From contig JAGAKE010000021.1 of NCBI GenBank assembly GCA_017625775.1, positions 1 to 57,163 of the forward strand: a stretch of DNA of 57,163 bases. Direction: 5' to 3'. Source of the DNA: Fibrobacteraceae bacterium. Its GTDB lineage: Bacteria; Fibrobacterota; Fibrobacteria; Fibrobacterales; Fibrobacteraceae. Within the stretch, counting starts at the first letter, position 1, and each line of letters opens with the position of its first letter. Under the pieces are notes generated by a model. It was not told the origin of the DNA. It saw only the letters and a list, made by a program, of their open reading frames with translations, and ran no database searches. A program made the position numbers and the translations under genes. Below, one piece after another: positions 34,938 through 45,980 of the stretch.

Positions 34938-36104
34938 CTATAAACGGAAAGACCGATATAACAATACACCAGCAACCGTTCCAAAAATTAAATGCGCACC
35001 ATAAGCTCCAAGCCAAGGCGAGAACGCACCATTTTCACCCATTTTCAATCCTAATCGGATTGCAATATAATAGCTAAAAATAATAAAAAGCCCGATACCA
35101 AATTTTTGAGAAAGTCCTCCAGAACGGCTAAACCGATGACACAATGCTGCTCCAATCAACAAAACAATAAAATTAGTCCATGGACTAGCATATTTAAAGT
35201 GAAATGCTGTTTCTAAAGTTTTCGTATCTTCTCCAGATCGACGAAGGACTTCTATACGTTTTTTTACTTCTTTAGAATTCATTTCATCGCCAGTTTGACG
35301 TTCATTAATAAAATCTTCTGGAAGTGTTGAAACTTCATAAAGCGGATAATGAAAAAATTTCTGCGTTTTGATCTGACCATCAGGAAGAAATTGGCGTTTA
35401 AAGCCATTTTCTAAAAGCCAACAAGAATCACGATTTCCTAGCAAAAGGCTCAAAGAATCCATAGAAGGAAATAAATTTTCTTTACGGCGTTCTATTATTT
35501 TTTTTATTTCTTCTACCGATTCATAACGCATGCGTCTTGCGTCAAAACGCGTAGAAAGCCGAGCGTTGTCACGAAAAATCAACAAAACATCTCGTCCAGA
35601 TTTAGAAACCGCAGAGTAATGCCTAAAAAACCAACTTGCTTTTTCACTATCAATAAATGCAAAATCACGTTTTTCTTTCACACGTTTATTTTTTCGTTTT
35701 TGAGCATTTGTTTCCATGATTTCTAAACGCTTGTAATTCGCTTCAGGCAAAATTGTTTCGCTTAAAACAAAAGAAAGAATAGTTACAAGAAGACCAAACC
35801 ATAGAATTGGTTGTAAAGCCCGAAACATACTTCTTCCAGAACTTTGAACTGCAGTTAATTCTAAATGCTTTGCCATATTGCCGACAGAAGCAATCACAGC
35901 TAAAAAAAGAACAACTGGTGAAATCAAATAAACGATATAAGGAAGATATGAAGCGTAATAATCAACAACGTCTTCCATTCCTCTAGAAAGCCATGTACGA
36001 ATATTGCCAACAAAGTCAATGACCACAAACATAACAATGGCCCCGATAAAAATCAGGAGAAACATTTTCAAAAAGTTCCAAATTAAGTACCTAGAAAACT
36101 TCAT
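34938..36104 (-). CDS. lptG: LPS export permease, LptG-like (YjgP/YjgQ family)
   Basis: 388 residues. Six transmembrane helices in two groups of three flanking a periplasmic beta-jellyroll region (about 135-285). The N-terminus RYLIWNFLKMFLLIF and the AKHLELTAVQSSGRSMFR segment (coupling helix contacting LptB) are typical. With LptF it forms the inner-membrane part of the LptB2FG complex that moves lipopolysaccharide toward the outer membrane. Start overlaps the lptF stop by 4 nt. F and G are assigned by order; the two paralogues are hard to tell apart by sequence. Confidence 0.9.
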   Translation of the reverse strand: MKFSRYLIWNFLKMFLLIFIGAIVMFVVIDFVGNIRTWLSRGMEDVVDYYASYLPYIVYLISPVVLFLAVIASVGNMAKHLELTAVQSSGRSMFRALQPILWFGLLVTILSFVLSETILPEANYKRLEIMETNAQKRKNKRVKEKRDFAFIDSEKASWFFRHYSAVSKSGRDVLLIFRDNARLSTRFDARRMRYESVEEIKKIIERRKENLFPSMDSLSLLLGNRDSCWLLENGFKRQFLPDGQIKTQKFFHYPLYEVSTLPEDFINERQTGDEMNSKEVKKRIEVLRRSGEDTKTLETAFHFKYASPWTNFIVLLIGAALCHRFSRSGGLSQKFGIGLFIIFSYYIAIRLGLKMGENGAFSPWLGAYGAHLIFGTVAGVLLYRSFRL

Positions 36105-37489
36105 TTATTCCTCCGGCGAAAAAGTCGCTTGAAAAAACGCGCCAACCGCGCTAGAGGCGCCTCTCCAGAGTAAGCATCTTTTCTCATTTTCCAAGTAATA
36201 AATAAACCAAAAATTCCAATTACAATATTCGAAAACCACATTGCTAATTCTGGCGGAACAATCAAACGATCCGCCAAATTTTCACCACCAATTAAACTCA
36301 CCCAATAAAGCACAAAAAATGCTAAGCTGTAAATAATTCCTGTTCCTATTCCGCCTTTTCTAGCCATAATTCCTAAAGGAGCGCCAATTAAAACAAACAC
36401 AAAACAAGCAAATGACGTACTGATTTTTTTATGAATTTCAACTAAATATTGAGCTTTGCGTTTTTGTTCCGATTCAAGTCTCATTACTGCATTTTTAATA
36501 GAGCGTTCTTCGGTGCGTTCCAACAAGCGAACTCGTTGAATCGCTGAAAGGTATTCTGCGGAATCTATTTTAGGAAGTGTTGCATTATCTGGGACTAAAG
36601 AATCTTGAAGAAGCCGAGAAGCAGTTCCTTGTAAACCTGGGAAAAGTCGAGTAGAAAAAGCTTGCTGTAATGAATCATAAGATATTATAGCTTGAGAAAC
36701 AACATCAAGCATCATTTCTATAGGCATTTCACGGTCGCTTCGGTGGGTTCTATCACGACGTTCTAAACGATCATCTACATTTGCCATTGAAAGTTCTTGA
36801 GTTGAAAAACGAATTCTAAAATAATTTTTCGGAGTTTCGGCATCGGCTACGTGGTTTTCTCCGCTATAAAGACTGAGTAATAAAGTGGCGCCTCCATCTA
36901 CATATTGCATTTCGGCACTATCTGCATAAACAAAGCGAGGAGCGCCACGCCGTTGAACCTCAAAAATTTGAACTCCATAAAGCCTTCCGTTTGAAGGATC
37001 AATGCGATTCACCCAAAGTTGAACACCAGGGAATTGAGTGATTAAACGACCAGCATCTATAAAAGCATGTGGTTGTTTTCGCGAAACCGCTGACATCAAT
37101 TCCACTGAACGATGGTTTGATTCTGGTAAAATCCAATTATTAAAAAGAACTAATAATTCTGCTAAGAGTAAGCCTACTAACAAAACGGGGCGCATTAAAG
37201 TGAACGGAGAAATGCCAGCGGCCTTAACGGCAGTGATTTCTTGATCGCCAGAAAGCCTTCCAAATGCCATTAAGCAAGCGACCAAAACGGCCATTGGTAT
37301 AGAAAGAGAAAGCATCCAAGCTAAATTAAGGATGAAAATTTCAAGAACTGTTGTCCAAGCAATGCCTTTAGAAAGAACATTATCTAGGATTTTAACTAAA
37401 AAATCAATTACAAATAGAAAGGTAATCACGCAAAGCGCCGAAACAAACGGTGCAATATGCTCTTTGAGGATATACCTTGCTAAAATCAT
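36101..37489 (-). CDS. lptF: LPS export permease, LptF-like (YjgP/YjgQ family)
   Basis: 462 residues. Same architecture as the downstream lptG-like gene, with the coupling-helix motif GDQEITAVKAAGISPFTLMRP near residue 85 (within it, EITAVKAAGIS) and a longer periplasmic segment (about 140-345). The C-terminus is rich in Arg and Lys (FKRLFRRRNK). First gene of the minus-strand operon lptF-lptG-GGDEF-symporter, divergent from bamD with 67 nt between starts. No lptB, lptC or lptA is in the window. Confidence 0.9.
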   Translation of the reverse strand: MILARYILKEHIAPFVSALCVITFLFVIDFLVKILDNVLSKGIAWTTVLEIFILNLAWMLSLSIPMAVLVACLMAFGRLSGDQEITAVKAAGISPFTLMRPVLLVGLLLAELLVLFNNWILPESNHRSVELMSAVSRKQPHAFIDAGRLITQFPGVQLWVNRIDPSNGRLYGVQIFEVQRRGAPRFVYADSAEMQYVDGGATLLLSLYSGENHVADAETPKNYFRIRFSTQELSMANVDDRLERRDRTHRSDREMPIEMMLDVVSQAIISYDSLQQAFSTRLFPGLQGTASRLLQDSLVPDNATLPKIDSAEYLSAIQRVRLLERTEERSIKNAVMRLESEQKRKAQYLVEIHKKISTSFACFVFVLIGAPLGIMARKGGIGTGIIYSLAFFVLYWVSLIGGENLADRLIVPPELAMWFSNIVIGIFGLFITWKMRKDAYSGEAPLARLARFFKRLFRRRNK

Positions 37490-37556
37490 TTTTTTTCAAA
37501 CGTGGTTTTTTCTACATTTTCTACAGATTAAATAAAAATAGAAAAAAGATTATCGC

Positions 37557-38420
37557 ATGTTTTTTTTGAAAAAATCTCTAGGTTGTTTTCTCTTAGTAAG
37601 TCTGCTTGGGCTTATCGCTTGTTCTTCTGCTCCAAAAGATGACGAAGCCAAACGCACCGCTATGTGCAAAGTTCGTTACGACAAAGCAGATGCAGCCTTC
37701 AAAGAAGGAAAATTCGGAAGAGTGAAAGAACCGCTCGAAGAAATTCTCACCTTGTGCGCCGGCACTGGCTACATGGAACAAGCACAGTTTCTTTTAGCCG
37801 AAGCACATTTTGCTTTAGAAGAATGGATTGAAGCTAGAGGCGAATATGGAAGTTTCATTCTTAATTTTCCAGGTTCTCCATTTATAGAAACTGCTGAATT
37901 CCGCAAAGCGATTGCCTCTTTTAATATGGAATACCACACGGCGAGAGACGAAGCGAATTCGACCATTGCGATGAAAGATTTTGAACGCTACTTATCGAAT
38001 TACCCAGAATCCCCTCTCACCGATAGCGTTAATTATTATAGAGCTCTTTTAATGGAACGCTTCGCTGAACGCGAATACCAAACAGCTCGTCTTTATTACA
38101 GAATGGAAGAACCGCAGGCCGCGGTCATCTACTTAAAAGAATTTTTGGAAGTTTACCCACTTTCCAAAAGAAGGGAAGAAGCATTTTTCCTAATAGCTCT
38201 TTGCTACACTGAATTAGATCAATTTAATGCAGCTCGTGAATACTTAGAAATCGCAAGAAATAATCCCCCAAGAAATGTGGACCCAGAAGATTTCAAAAAA
38301 GACATAGCCAAAGCGGAAAAGAAAATTGCTAAGGCTGAAAAGAAATACGAAAAACGTGTTCTCAAAGAACAAGAACGTACAAGACAACGCAAAAACGATA
38401 AGAAAGAAATGATATTCTAG
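37557..38420 (+). CDS. bamD: BamD-like outer-membrane assembly lipoprotein
   Basis: 287 residues. A lipoprotein signal peptide with lipobox LIAC (Cys near 22) is followed by tetratricopeptide-type repeats: YDKADAAFKEGKFGRVKEPL, QFLLAEAHFALEEWIEA, FERYLSNYPESPLTDSV and ALCYTELDQFNAAREYL. The order and NFPGSPF/NYPESPLTD motifs fit BamD (YfiO), the essential partner of BamA in outer-membrane protein insertion. A Lys/Arg/Glu-rich coiled-coil tail (about 245-287) extends beyond the usual BamD end. The next gene begins 7 nt later. Confidence 0.88.
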   Translation: MFFLKKSLGCFLLVSLLGLIACSSAPKDDEAKRTAMCKVRYDKADAAFKEGKFGRVKEPLEEILTLCAGTGYMEQAQFLLAEAHFALEEWIEARGEYGSFILNFPGSPFIETAEFRKAIASFNMEYHTARDEANSTIAMKDFERYLSNYPESPLTDSVNYYRALLMERFAEREYQTARLYYRMEEPQAAVIYLKEFLEVYPLSKRREEAFFLIALCYTELDQFNAAREYLEIARNNPPRNVDPEDFKKDIAKAEKKIAKAEKKYEKRVLKEQERTRQRKNDKKEMIF

Positions 38421-38427
38421 GAGTTCA

Positions 38428-39243
38428 ATGCGGCGACTTTTCTGCCTTCTCTGTTTAGCACTTCCTTTAAGCCTTTGGGCTAAGGAGTCTAGTTCTGTGG
38501 AAGAAAGGCCAGAACCCGCAAGACTTGCTTTTTTCCTTCAATCTGGAGTAGCTTTTCTTGGCTTTGACGATCGAGATAAATTTCAAGAAGCGACCGACAG
38601 TATTTATAAGGATTTAAGAGAAGAAGCTAGAACAGAGGCCGAAACTTTAGCCGTTTCAAGACAAACTTTTCAAAAAGTGAATTTATCTATACCTCTTTAT
38701 GCAGGCATTCAAGTTCAACCTTTTGAAAATCATTTTTTAAGTCTTGGTACTGGTTTTATTTACGATGATGAATCTGTGGTACTCACTGACAGAAATTCAA
38801 AATCTCATCATTATAGTTATACTTTACAAGCAATTCCTTTGTTTTTAGAATATCGCTTAGCTATTCCACCTTCAATTATTAGCATCACAGATGCGTCTCT
38901 TTTTAGCATTTCCCTTCGATGGTATTGGATGCTTCCAGGAACTGAAATTTATTCTACTTGGGGAAAAATTGAATCAAAACCATCGCTACTTGGAAATGGA
39001 TTTGGAATCAGTCTTGGTTACTTGATTGCTTCATGGAAAAGTTTTAAAATTTATGGAGATTTAGGATTCAACAGCATAACCATTAAATCTGACGGTTACT
39101 TTGAAGATATAGTCCCCATTTACAAAGACGAAGAAGAATCTGAAAAAGAAAAAGCTCGATGGGATTTGGGCGGTTTACAACTTCAAATCAGAATCAGCTT
39201 TGGCGTTTTGGAATCCAAACCAAAAACAAAAATTGAACCATGA
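38428..39243 (+). CDS. Predicted outer-membrane beta-barrel protein
   Basis: 271 residues with a signal peptide (RRLFCLLCLALPLSLWA). The mature part has alternating strands typical of small barrels (FFLQSGVAFLGF, LSIPLYAGIQV, LSLGTGFIY, SISLRWYWMLPG, FGISLGYLIASW, LQLQIRISFGVL). An acidic, helical insert lies near 45-75. No family recognised. AGGAG precedes the ATG, and its stop overlaps the next gene by ATGA, so it is coupled both ways in the bamD operon. Confidence 0.7.
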   Translation: MRRLFCLLCLALPLSLWAKESSSVEERPEPARLAFFLQSGVAFLGFDDRDKFQEATDSIYKDLREEARTEAETLAVSRQTFQKVNLSIPLYAGIQVQPFENHFLSLGTGFIYDDESVVLTDRNSKSHHYSYTLQAIPLFLEYRLAIPPSIISITDASLFSISLRWYWMLPGTEIYSTWGKIESKPSLLGNGFGISLGYLIASWKSFKIYGDLGFNSITIKSDGYFEDIVPIYKDEEESEKEKARWDLGGLQLQIRISFGVLESKPKTKIEP

Positions 39244-40757
39244 GTATTTTCTTTTTAGACAAGCCTGCTTACGCCGAGACTCACTATAAATTTAAACTGC
39301 CTTGGTCTTTACTTTACAGACCTTGGCCTGAAATTTTTTTTGACGCTCCTTTTCAATTTCAGGTAGGAAGTGAAAAAAAAATATGGGTTATCATCAAGGA
39401 CGCTCATCGATTTCCTGTTCTCCTAAAACAAGTTAAAATTTCCTTAAAAAATCACGAAACTGAAATTAAACTTGAAAAGGCTCTTGATATTTTTTCAGAT
39501 TCTCCATTAGCATTTTACCCAATAGATCTTGGAGAATTACCTTCTGGCGACTATATCGTTTTTCCAGAAATCACAGTTCAAAAAAAAGACAAAACAAAAA
39601 CTTTCAAACGTTGGAATTTTCCTTTTCTTTCTCCAAAACCACTTCAGTTTAAAATTTTAAAAGAAGAACTTCCAATACCAGAAGGATACTTTGCTGGAGA
39701 AATGCATTGCCATACTCGTTATTCTTCTGACCAAATCGAATTTGGAGCAAGCCCACAAGTTTTACAAGAAGCAGCAAGTGCTGTGGGACTTGATTTTGTT
39801 TGTTGCACTGACCATGCTTACGATTTTGCTTTTTCGGAATCAGATTACTTAAAAGAAGATAATCCTGTTTCAAGATTTGACTCTTTAAAAAAAGAAATTC
39901 ATGCGTTAAAAAAAACACCGCTTATGCTTGCTGGCGAGGAAGTTTCCGCAGGAAATTCTGAAGGTGAAAATGTTCACATGACGGTTTTCGCTCCAGAAAA
40001 TTACATTTCAGGGCTTGGAGATTGTGGACGTTATTGGTTAAAGAACGAGCCAACCATTTCAATATCAAAAGTTTTAGAATCAACAGAATCGCCTTGTTTT
40101 GCAGCCCACCCAAAAGCCCCTATGGGATTTTTAGAAAAGTTTATTTTTAGACGAGGCTATTGGAATTCTAAAGACTTAAAATTTTCAAAAAAACAAATTC
40201 GCGGAATTCAATTCTGGAACGGCTCTCGAGATGAAGGATTTTTTGAAGGGAAAAAATTTTGGATTGAAGAACTTGGAAAAGGAAATTTTCTGCTTCCTAT
40301 TGGAGGAAACGACGCCCACGGAGATTTAAACGATTGCGTTTCGGTAAAAGTCCCTTTATTTTCTTTGCGGTACGAAAGAAACCATGTTTTTGGGAAAGTA
40401 CGAACTGTAGTGAAAGCAAAAGATTTAACTGAAGAAGAATTAAAAGCAGCGTTCCAAACTCATTCCGTATATATTACCGACGGACCTGCCTTATGGTGGG
40501 AAAAAGAAGGAGATTCTTTTAAACTTTACGCACTTAGTAATGAGGAACTTGGCATATTCAAATCCATTAAAATTTTTGCTCGAACCATTGATTTTCAAGG
40601 GAAACTTTCAAAATCTGAAATTTTACTTCCTGAAAGCGTGGTACTTGCTCCGTTGAAAAATGAAATTTCTGTGCGCGGGCAGGGCTACGCGTATTTACGC
40701 GCCGAAGCTTCTTCGGAAAAAGGATTTTTTGCCCTGACCGCCGCGCAACCAGTTTAA
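39240..40757 (+). CDS. PHP-domain metallohydrolase with N-terminal beta domain
   Basis: 505 residues. Residues 1-140 look like a beta-sandwich (FQFQVGSEKKIWVII, LPSGDYIVFPEITV). From about 150 a PHP metal-dependent phosphoesterase-like domain follows: GEMHCHTRYSSD, FVCCTDHAYDF, AGEEVSAG, CFAAHPKAP and GGNDAHGDLND. A second beta-rich part ends the protein. The closest functional group appears to be CehA/McbA-type PHP proteins; substrate unknown. No signal peptide is apparent. Coupled by ATGA to the beta-barrel gene upstream. Confidence 0.78.
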   Translation: MSIFFLDKPAYAETHYKFKLPWSLLYRPWPEIFFDAPFQFQVGSEKKIWVIIKDAHRFPVLLKQVKISLKNHETEIKLEKALDIFSDSPLAFYPIDLGELPSGDYIVFPEITVQKKDKTKTFKRWNFPFLSPKPLQFKILKEELPIPEGYFAGEMHCHTRYSSDQIEFGASPQVLQEAASAVGLDFVCCTDHAYDFAFSESDYLKEDNPVSRFDSLKKEIHALKKTPLMLAGEEVSAGNSEGENVHMTVFAPENYISGLGDCGRYWLKNEPTISISKVLESTESPCFAAHPKAPMGFLEKFIFRRGYWNSKDLKFSKKQIRGIQFWNGSRDEGFFEGKKFWIEELGKGNFLLPIGGNDAHGDLNDCVSVKVPLFSLRYERNHVFGKVRTVVKAKDLTEEELKAAFQTHSVYITDGPALWWEKEGDSFKLYALSNEELGIFKSIKIFARTIDFQGKLSKSEILLPESVVLAPLKNEISVRGQGYAYLRAEASSEKGFFALTAAQPV

Positions 40758-40878
40758 ATGGAACGCCTTGTTTTGCGCCTCCAACAACAAAAACAGACTT
40801 CAAATTTTTCTTTTTTTTAATTCCAATGTTAAAATTTCAAAACACCTTGTATCAGAATAAAATCATTATTATCTATAT

Positions 40879-41802
40879 TTGAAAAAATCTATGAGATTCA
40901 TTGGGCTAGCCTTTCTTTTCTGTTTAATTTTCCCCGGTATTGTTGCCGCTCAGTTTTTCAGCGTAGAAGGTGCTTTTGTTCCAACTACTTCTTATCATAA
41001 AAAATCTGGCGAAGAAATTAAAAACTCTGAAGCAAATTACCGACATTTTTCAGTTTCTGCGGCCATGCCTTTTTATTTTTCAAGGGATTCTGTGAATCAG
41101 ACTTTTTCTGTATGGATGGGTGTCGTTAACGCGGGCTACACACAACTTCCTTTTGAAAACATCCCAACAGATTTTCCGGAAGAAATTATTCGAACATTTC
41201 TTCTAATTAATAACATGCAAAAACTTAAAGGCAATAATTATTTAAGCACTTCGCTTGGCTTTGGAATTATGGGCGAACGAGAACACATCAATCAACATAC
41301 GCTCATTTTTATGACTGGAATAAATTATTATAAAAAATTTTGGGATGCCTTAGAACTTGGTGCTGGACTTTTTGTAACAAATATGTTTGGTAGTATTTTT
41401 CTTTTTCCCATGCCACATTTTCAACTTCAATTAGGCAAGAAAACCATTTTCAAATTCAACCAAGGAGAAACCTCTCTAGAAATTAATTTTTCAGAAATAT
41501 TCTCAACAGCTATAGTTTACAAAGGTAGCGGAACATTTACTCTGGTACAACGAAGTGATAGTGAGGGTGACCGAGAAAAGAAAATTTTCCAAGCAAGTCA
41601 GCAAGTTTTTGGGCTTCGTCCAAAATTTAAATTCAAAAAAGGAAAATATGTAATTTCTTCTGTAATTGGCCAGGCCTACAATAGAAATTATCGACTAGTT
41701 GATAGAAAATTCACTACATACATTCGGTCGATGTTTAAAGATACGCCTTACACGGAAGAAGAATTTTATGTTTCTCTACAATTCAATTATCGCTTTTTCT
41801 AA
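40879..41802 (+). CDS. Predicted outer-membrane beta-barrel protein
   Basis: 307 residues counted from a TTG; an in-frame ATG four codons later may be the real start. Signal peptide FIGLAFLFCLIFPGIVAA. Repeated amphipathic strands follow and the chain ends in Tyr-Arg-Phe-Phe, a typical terminal barrel strand (LQFNYRFF). It resembles uncharacterised DUF6268-type barrels, but I am not certain. A 120-nt gap separates it from the PHP gene, so it may have its own promoter (TATCTATATT just upstream). Confidence 0.65.
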   Translation: MKKSMRFIGLAFLFCLIFPGIVAAQFFSVEGAFVPTTSYHKKSGEEIKNSEANYRHFSVSAAMPFYFSRDSVNQTFSVWMGVVNAGYTQLPFENIPTDFPEEIIRTFLLINNMQKLKGNNYLSTSLGFGIMGEREHINQHTLIFMTGINYYKKFWDALELGAGLFVTNMFGSIFLFPMPHFQLQLGKKTIFKFNQGETSLEINFSEIFSTAIVYKGSGTFTLVQRSDSEGDREKKIFQASQQVFGLRPKFKFKKGKYVISSVIGQAYNRNYRLVDRKFTTYIRSMFKDTPYTEEEFYVSLQFNYRFF

Positions 41803-41834
41803 ATTGAATGAAAACCCTTAACTCATAAGAATTT

Positions 41835-42356
41835 GTGAAAAACTCTCATTCCAATCAAAAAAAAGTAAAAGCATTTGCTTTAAAAAAGGCGATTCTTTTC
41901 TTTATTTTATTTTGCGGTTGCTCTAATATAAATAGTGGCTGGGAGGTTGATGGTGGCGGTTACATTAAATATAAAGTAAATGATGGAGAAAGTAAGCAAA
42001 TTGAATTACATCCAAATGATGTAACACTTCCTGCTTTTGGCAGACACTACATCAGCTTAGAAACTCGCGAAGAGGAAAGTAAACGAGGCGACCGCCTAGC
42101 TTTTTTAGTCGCAGATCCAACGCTTGGAAAAAATCCTATTGTAGAAAATTATACTTGGTTCGTTTCTCAATTCAGCCCCAAGGCCACGGCGATTCCAGAA
42201 TCTAGTTTTGTAACGATTGACCAAAAAGATGATTCCACTTGGACTGGTTATTTTGATTTGCTTTTTCCAAATTGCGAAACAGGAACTTGCTTAGCGGACA
42301 AGAGGATTCGAGTTACTGGACGCTTTCGTTATTGGCCAGACCCAGACGATGATTGA
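41835..42356 (+). CDS. Small predicted lipoprotein
   Basis: 173 residues from a GTG at 41835. A positively charged start and hydrophobic helix (AILFFILFCGC) end in a lipobox-like FCGC near residue 29. The rest is beta-rich and contains GGGYIKYKVNDGE, a Cys pair (CETGTC) and an acidic end (PDPDDD). No family recognised. It lies 32 nt after the barrel gene and its 3' end overlaps the convergent membrane protein by 28 nt. Confidence 0.6.
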   Translation: MKNSHSNQKKVKAFALKKAILFFILFCGCSNINSGWEVDGGGYIKYKVNDGESKQIELHPNDVTLPAFGRHYISLETREEESKRGDRLAFLVADPTLGKNPIVENYTWFVSQFSPKATAIPESSFVTIDQKDDSTWTGYFDLLFPNCETGTCLADKRIRVTGRFRYWPDPDDD

Positions 42357-42997
42357 ATTTTAACAAATTTTGTTTCTTCTTTTACAAGCGTTGAAATTAA
42401 TAAACCATAATACCAAATTGAAAGTAATAGGATAAATTCTGCAAATAAAACAGTAAGCCAATAATTAAAATTAGCAATGCCTAGTACCCAAAGCAACACC
42501 AAGGCCGCATTTCGCCAAAGCACAAAACGGCGAGGCAAATATTTTGAAACGGAAAGACCATAAGCCGCTAATTCATTTTCTAATCGATGCAAAGCGTCTT
42601 TCAAAAAATAGCTGTGAAAAAAAACTCCAAAAGCAGGCACGAACGAAGAAAATAAAACTAAATACGGAGAAACTCGATTTCCAGGAATTTTTCTTAAAAA
42701 AGCTAAAAACCACCTTCCCCAAAACCACGCAGATAAAAGAAACACAAATAACAATAGCGACAAAAGAATAGCTAATGCCCCAAAACTAATTGAATTGATT
42801 AAAGGTTCCAATAGTTCCATAGAAAGCGTGCCATAAAAGCCATCCATTAAATCACCGCTCCATGTTTCTGGAATTAAAGAATACCCCCAAAATAAAGCAG
42901 TTAAAGCAAAAAGAACTACAGCACAAACTGTAAAAACAACCCATATTGAAGTTACTGCAGCCATTCCTAGCCGATTACTTTTTAAATCCAAAACCAT
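42329..42997 (-). CDS. Multi-pass membrane protein, function unknown
   Basis: 222 residues with five or six hydrophobic helices (VVFTVCAVVLFALTALFWGY, LAILLSLLLFVFLLSAWFWG, YLVLFSSFVPAFGVFF, AALVLLWVLGIANF, LFAEFILLLSIWYYGLL). A charged helix ALHRLENELAAYGLS sits between helices 3 and 4. No motif points to a known family. Downstream of the RibD_C gene with a 47-nt gap. Confidence 0.6.
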   Translation of the reverse strand: MVLDLKSNRLGMAAVTSIWVVFTVCAVVLFALTALFWGYSLIPETWSGDLMDGFYGTLSMELLEPLINSISFGALAILLSLLLFVFLLSAWFWGRWFLAFLRKIPGNRVSPYLVLFSSFVPAFGVFFHSYFLKDALHRLENELAAYGLSVSKYLPRRFVLWRNAALVLLWVLGIANFNYWLTVLFAEFILLLSIWYYGLLISTLVKEETKFVKIQSSSGSGQ

Positions 42998-43044
42998 TTC
43001 TCAAAAATAAAAAGATTCTTCGCTTAAGTGGTGTAATTATTTAT

Positions 43045-43731
43045 TTAAACCCTTTTTCTATACTGACATACAATACAACCAGATTCTTGTTTTAATTTTA
43101 CAAGTTCAAAATTGGCTAAAGTTCCCTCGGCAAAAAGAGGTTTACCTCCAAAAGCAACCTGCGGCACAATGACAAGCGAAATTTCATCAACAACATTTGC
43201 CTTAAAAAAATGTCCATTCACTACACTGCCGCCTTCTAACAAAAGCTTTCTTATTCCAAATTTTTCATACATTTGTTCAAGACTATTTTCCACATTAATG
43301 AAATCTTTGCCACTTACAATAAAAGGAATTTGATGCTTTTTCAAATACTCCACATATTGTTTATTCACTTGTTCTGAAAGCACTTCTAAAATTCTACACT
43401 TATCGTAACCAGGATCTTCATCAGAAATAAAATTTTTTTCCCAACCTAATTTACCTTTTGGGTCAAAAGCTACTGCATAAAATGGCTTTTGATTTTCTTC
43501 TAACGCCTCTAAATTAGGCGTACTTTCTAAATTCCAAGAAGAACCTTTCGTAAAGCTTTCTTCCATAGTGGTTCGGCCACAAACAAAACCGTCAAAGCCA
43601 TTTTTTCGATATTCTCTATGCAAAGAGAAATAAATAGAAGAAGCTATTTCCGATTCTTTTGTCCATAAAAAATCGCCTGTAACTAAGCCATTCATAGACA
43701 TCACCATGTGACACATTATATAAGGACGCAT
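43045..43731 (-). CDS. RibD_C-domain (dihydrofolate-reductase-like) protein
   Basis: 228 residues. The RibD C-terminal/DHFR fold is indicated by HMVMSMNGLVTGDF at the start, FDGFVCGRTTMEES, and the nucleotide-binding GIRKLLLEGGSVVNGHFF followed by DEISLVIVPQVAFGGKPLF. RibD proper reduces a pyrimidine in riboflavin synthesis, but it carries an N-terminal deaminase that is absent here, so this is probably a related NADPH-dependent reductase of unknown substrate. Monocistronic or paired with the membrane protein downstream. Confidence 0.83.
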   Translation of the reverse strand: MRPYIMCHMVMSMNGLVTGDFLWTKESEIASSIYFSLHREYRKNGFDGFVCGRTTMEESFTKGSSWNLESTPNLEALEENQKPFYAVAFDPKGKLGWEKNFISDEDPGYDKCRILEVLSEQVNKQYVEYLKKHQIPFIVSGKDFINVENSLEQMYEKFGIRKLLLEGGSVVNGHFFKANVVDEISLVIVPQVAFGGKPLFAEGTLANFELVKLKQESGCIVCQYRKRV

Positions 43732-43747
43732 TTGCTCTCCTAATAAA

Positions 43748-43783
43748 AAAAACTACCTAGAAAATAAACTAGGTAGTTTTTGA
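43748..43783 (-). terminator. Terminator after guaB
   Basis: An 11-bp stem (AAACTACCTAG with CTAGGTAGTTT) and 8-nt loop, with U-rich flanks on both strands, 15 nt past the guaB stop. Confidence 0.85.
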
Positions 43784-43795
43784 ATTTTAAAAATT

Positions 43796-45292
<1,497 letters not shown>

Positions 45293-45428
45293 TTATTAAA
45301 ACATTTTCAAACTTTCAAAAAAAACAGTTTTTTCGCAAAATAGGCTTTAAAGCACCAACTTCAAATTTTTCAAACAAATAGCAGTATGGTTTTCTACGTT
45401 AGAAATAATTTCCAATGAAATGAAACAA

Positions 45429-45980
45429 TTATTTTCCGTTATAGCGTTCCATACAAGTTTCTATCCCGTTTTTAAAGTAGCAGTTAAGTAATGCAGGCAT
45501 TTTTTCAAGAGTTTTGTTAAATACTTCTCTGTCATCTTTGCTGAATTTAGCTAGCACCCAATTAGAAAGATCGTAATGTTCTGGGCATTTTCCAACACCT
45601 AAACGAATACGCATAAACTGGTCACCGATTTTTTCAATAATATTACGAAGCCCATTTTGCCCGCCATGACTCCCCTTCGCTCGAATACGAATGCGGCCTA
45701 AATCCAAATTCACATCATCAGAAATCACAATAAGATTAGAGGGCTTAATTTTATACCAAGTCATCAAAGCCTGAACCGATTCACCGCTTAAATTCATATA
45801 GGTTTGCGGTTTAGCCAAAAGAACATCTTCTGAAGCTATTTGTATTTTTTGCGTTAAAGCCTTGTGCTCAGATTTCCAGTTTGAAGATTCTGCAAGTGTA
45901 TCTACAGCCAAAAAACCCGCATTGTGGTGGGTATTTTCATATTGCGAACCAGGATTTCCAAGACCAACAACCAAATACAT
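45429..45980 (-). CDS. pth: Peptidyl-tRNA hydrolase
   Basis: 183 residues, typical length. Releases peptidyl-tRNA that drops off ribosomes by cleaving the ester bond. Motifs: YLVVGLGNPGSQYENTHHNAG (Asn10 and His20 of the active site), LLAKPQTYMNLSGESV and VISDDVNLDLGRIRIRAKGS(HGG). GGAGG precedes the ATG at 45980. Stop to guaB start is 175 nt. Confidence 0.96.
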   Translation of the reverse strand: MYLVVGLGNPGSQYENTHHNAGFLAVDTLAESSNWKSEHKALTQKIQIASEDVLLAKPQTYMNLSGESVQALMTWYKIKPSNLIVISDDVNLDLGRIRIRAKGSHGGQNGLRNIIEKIGDQFMRIRLGVGKCPEHYDLSNWVLAKFSKDDREVFNKTLEKMPALLNCYFKNGIETCMERYNGK

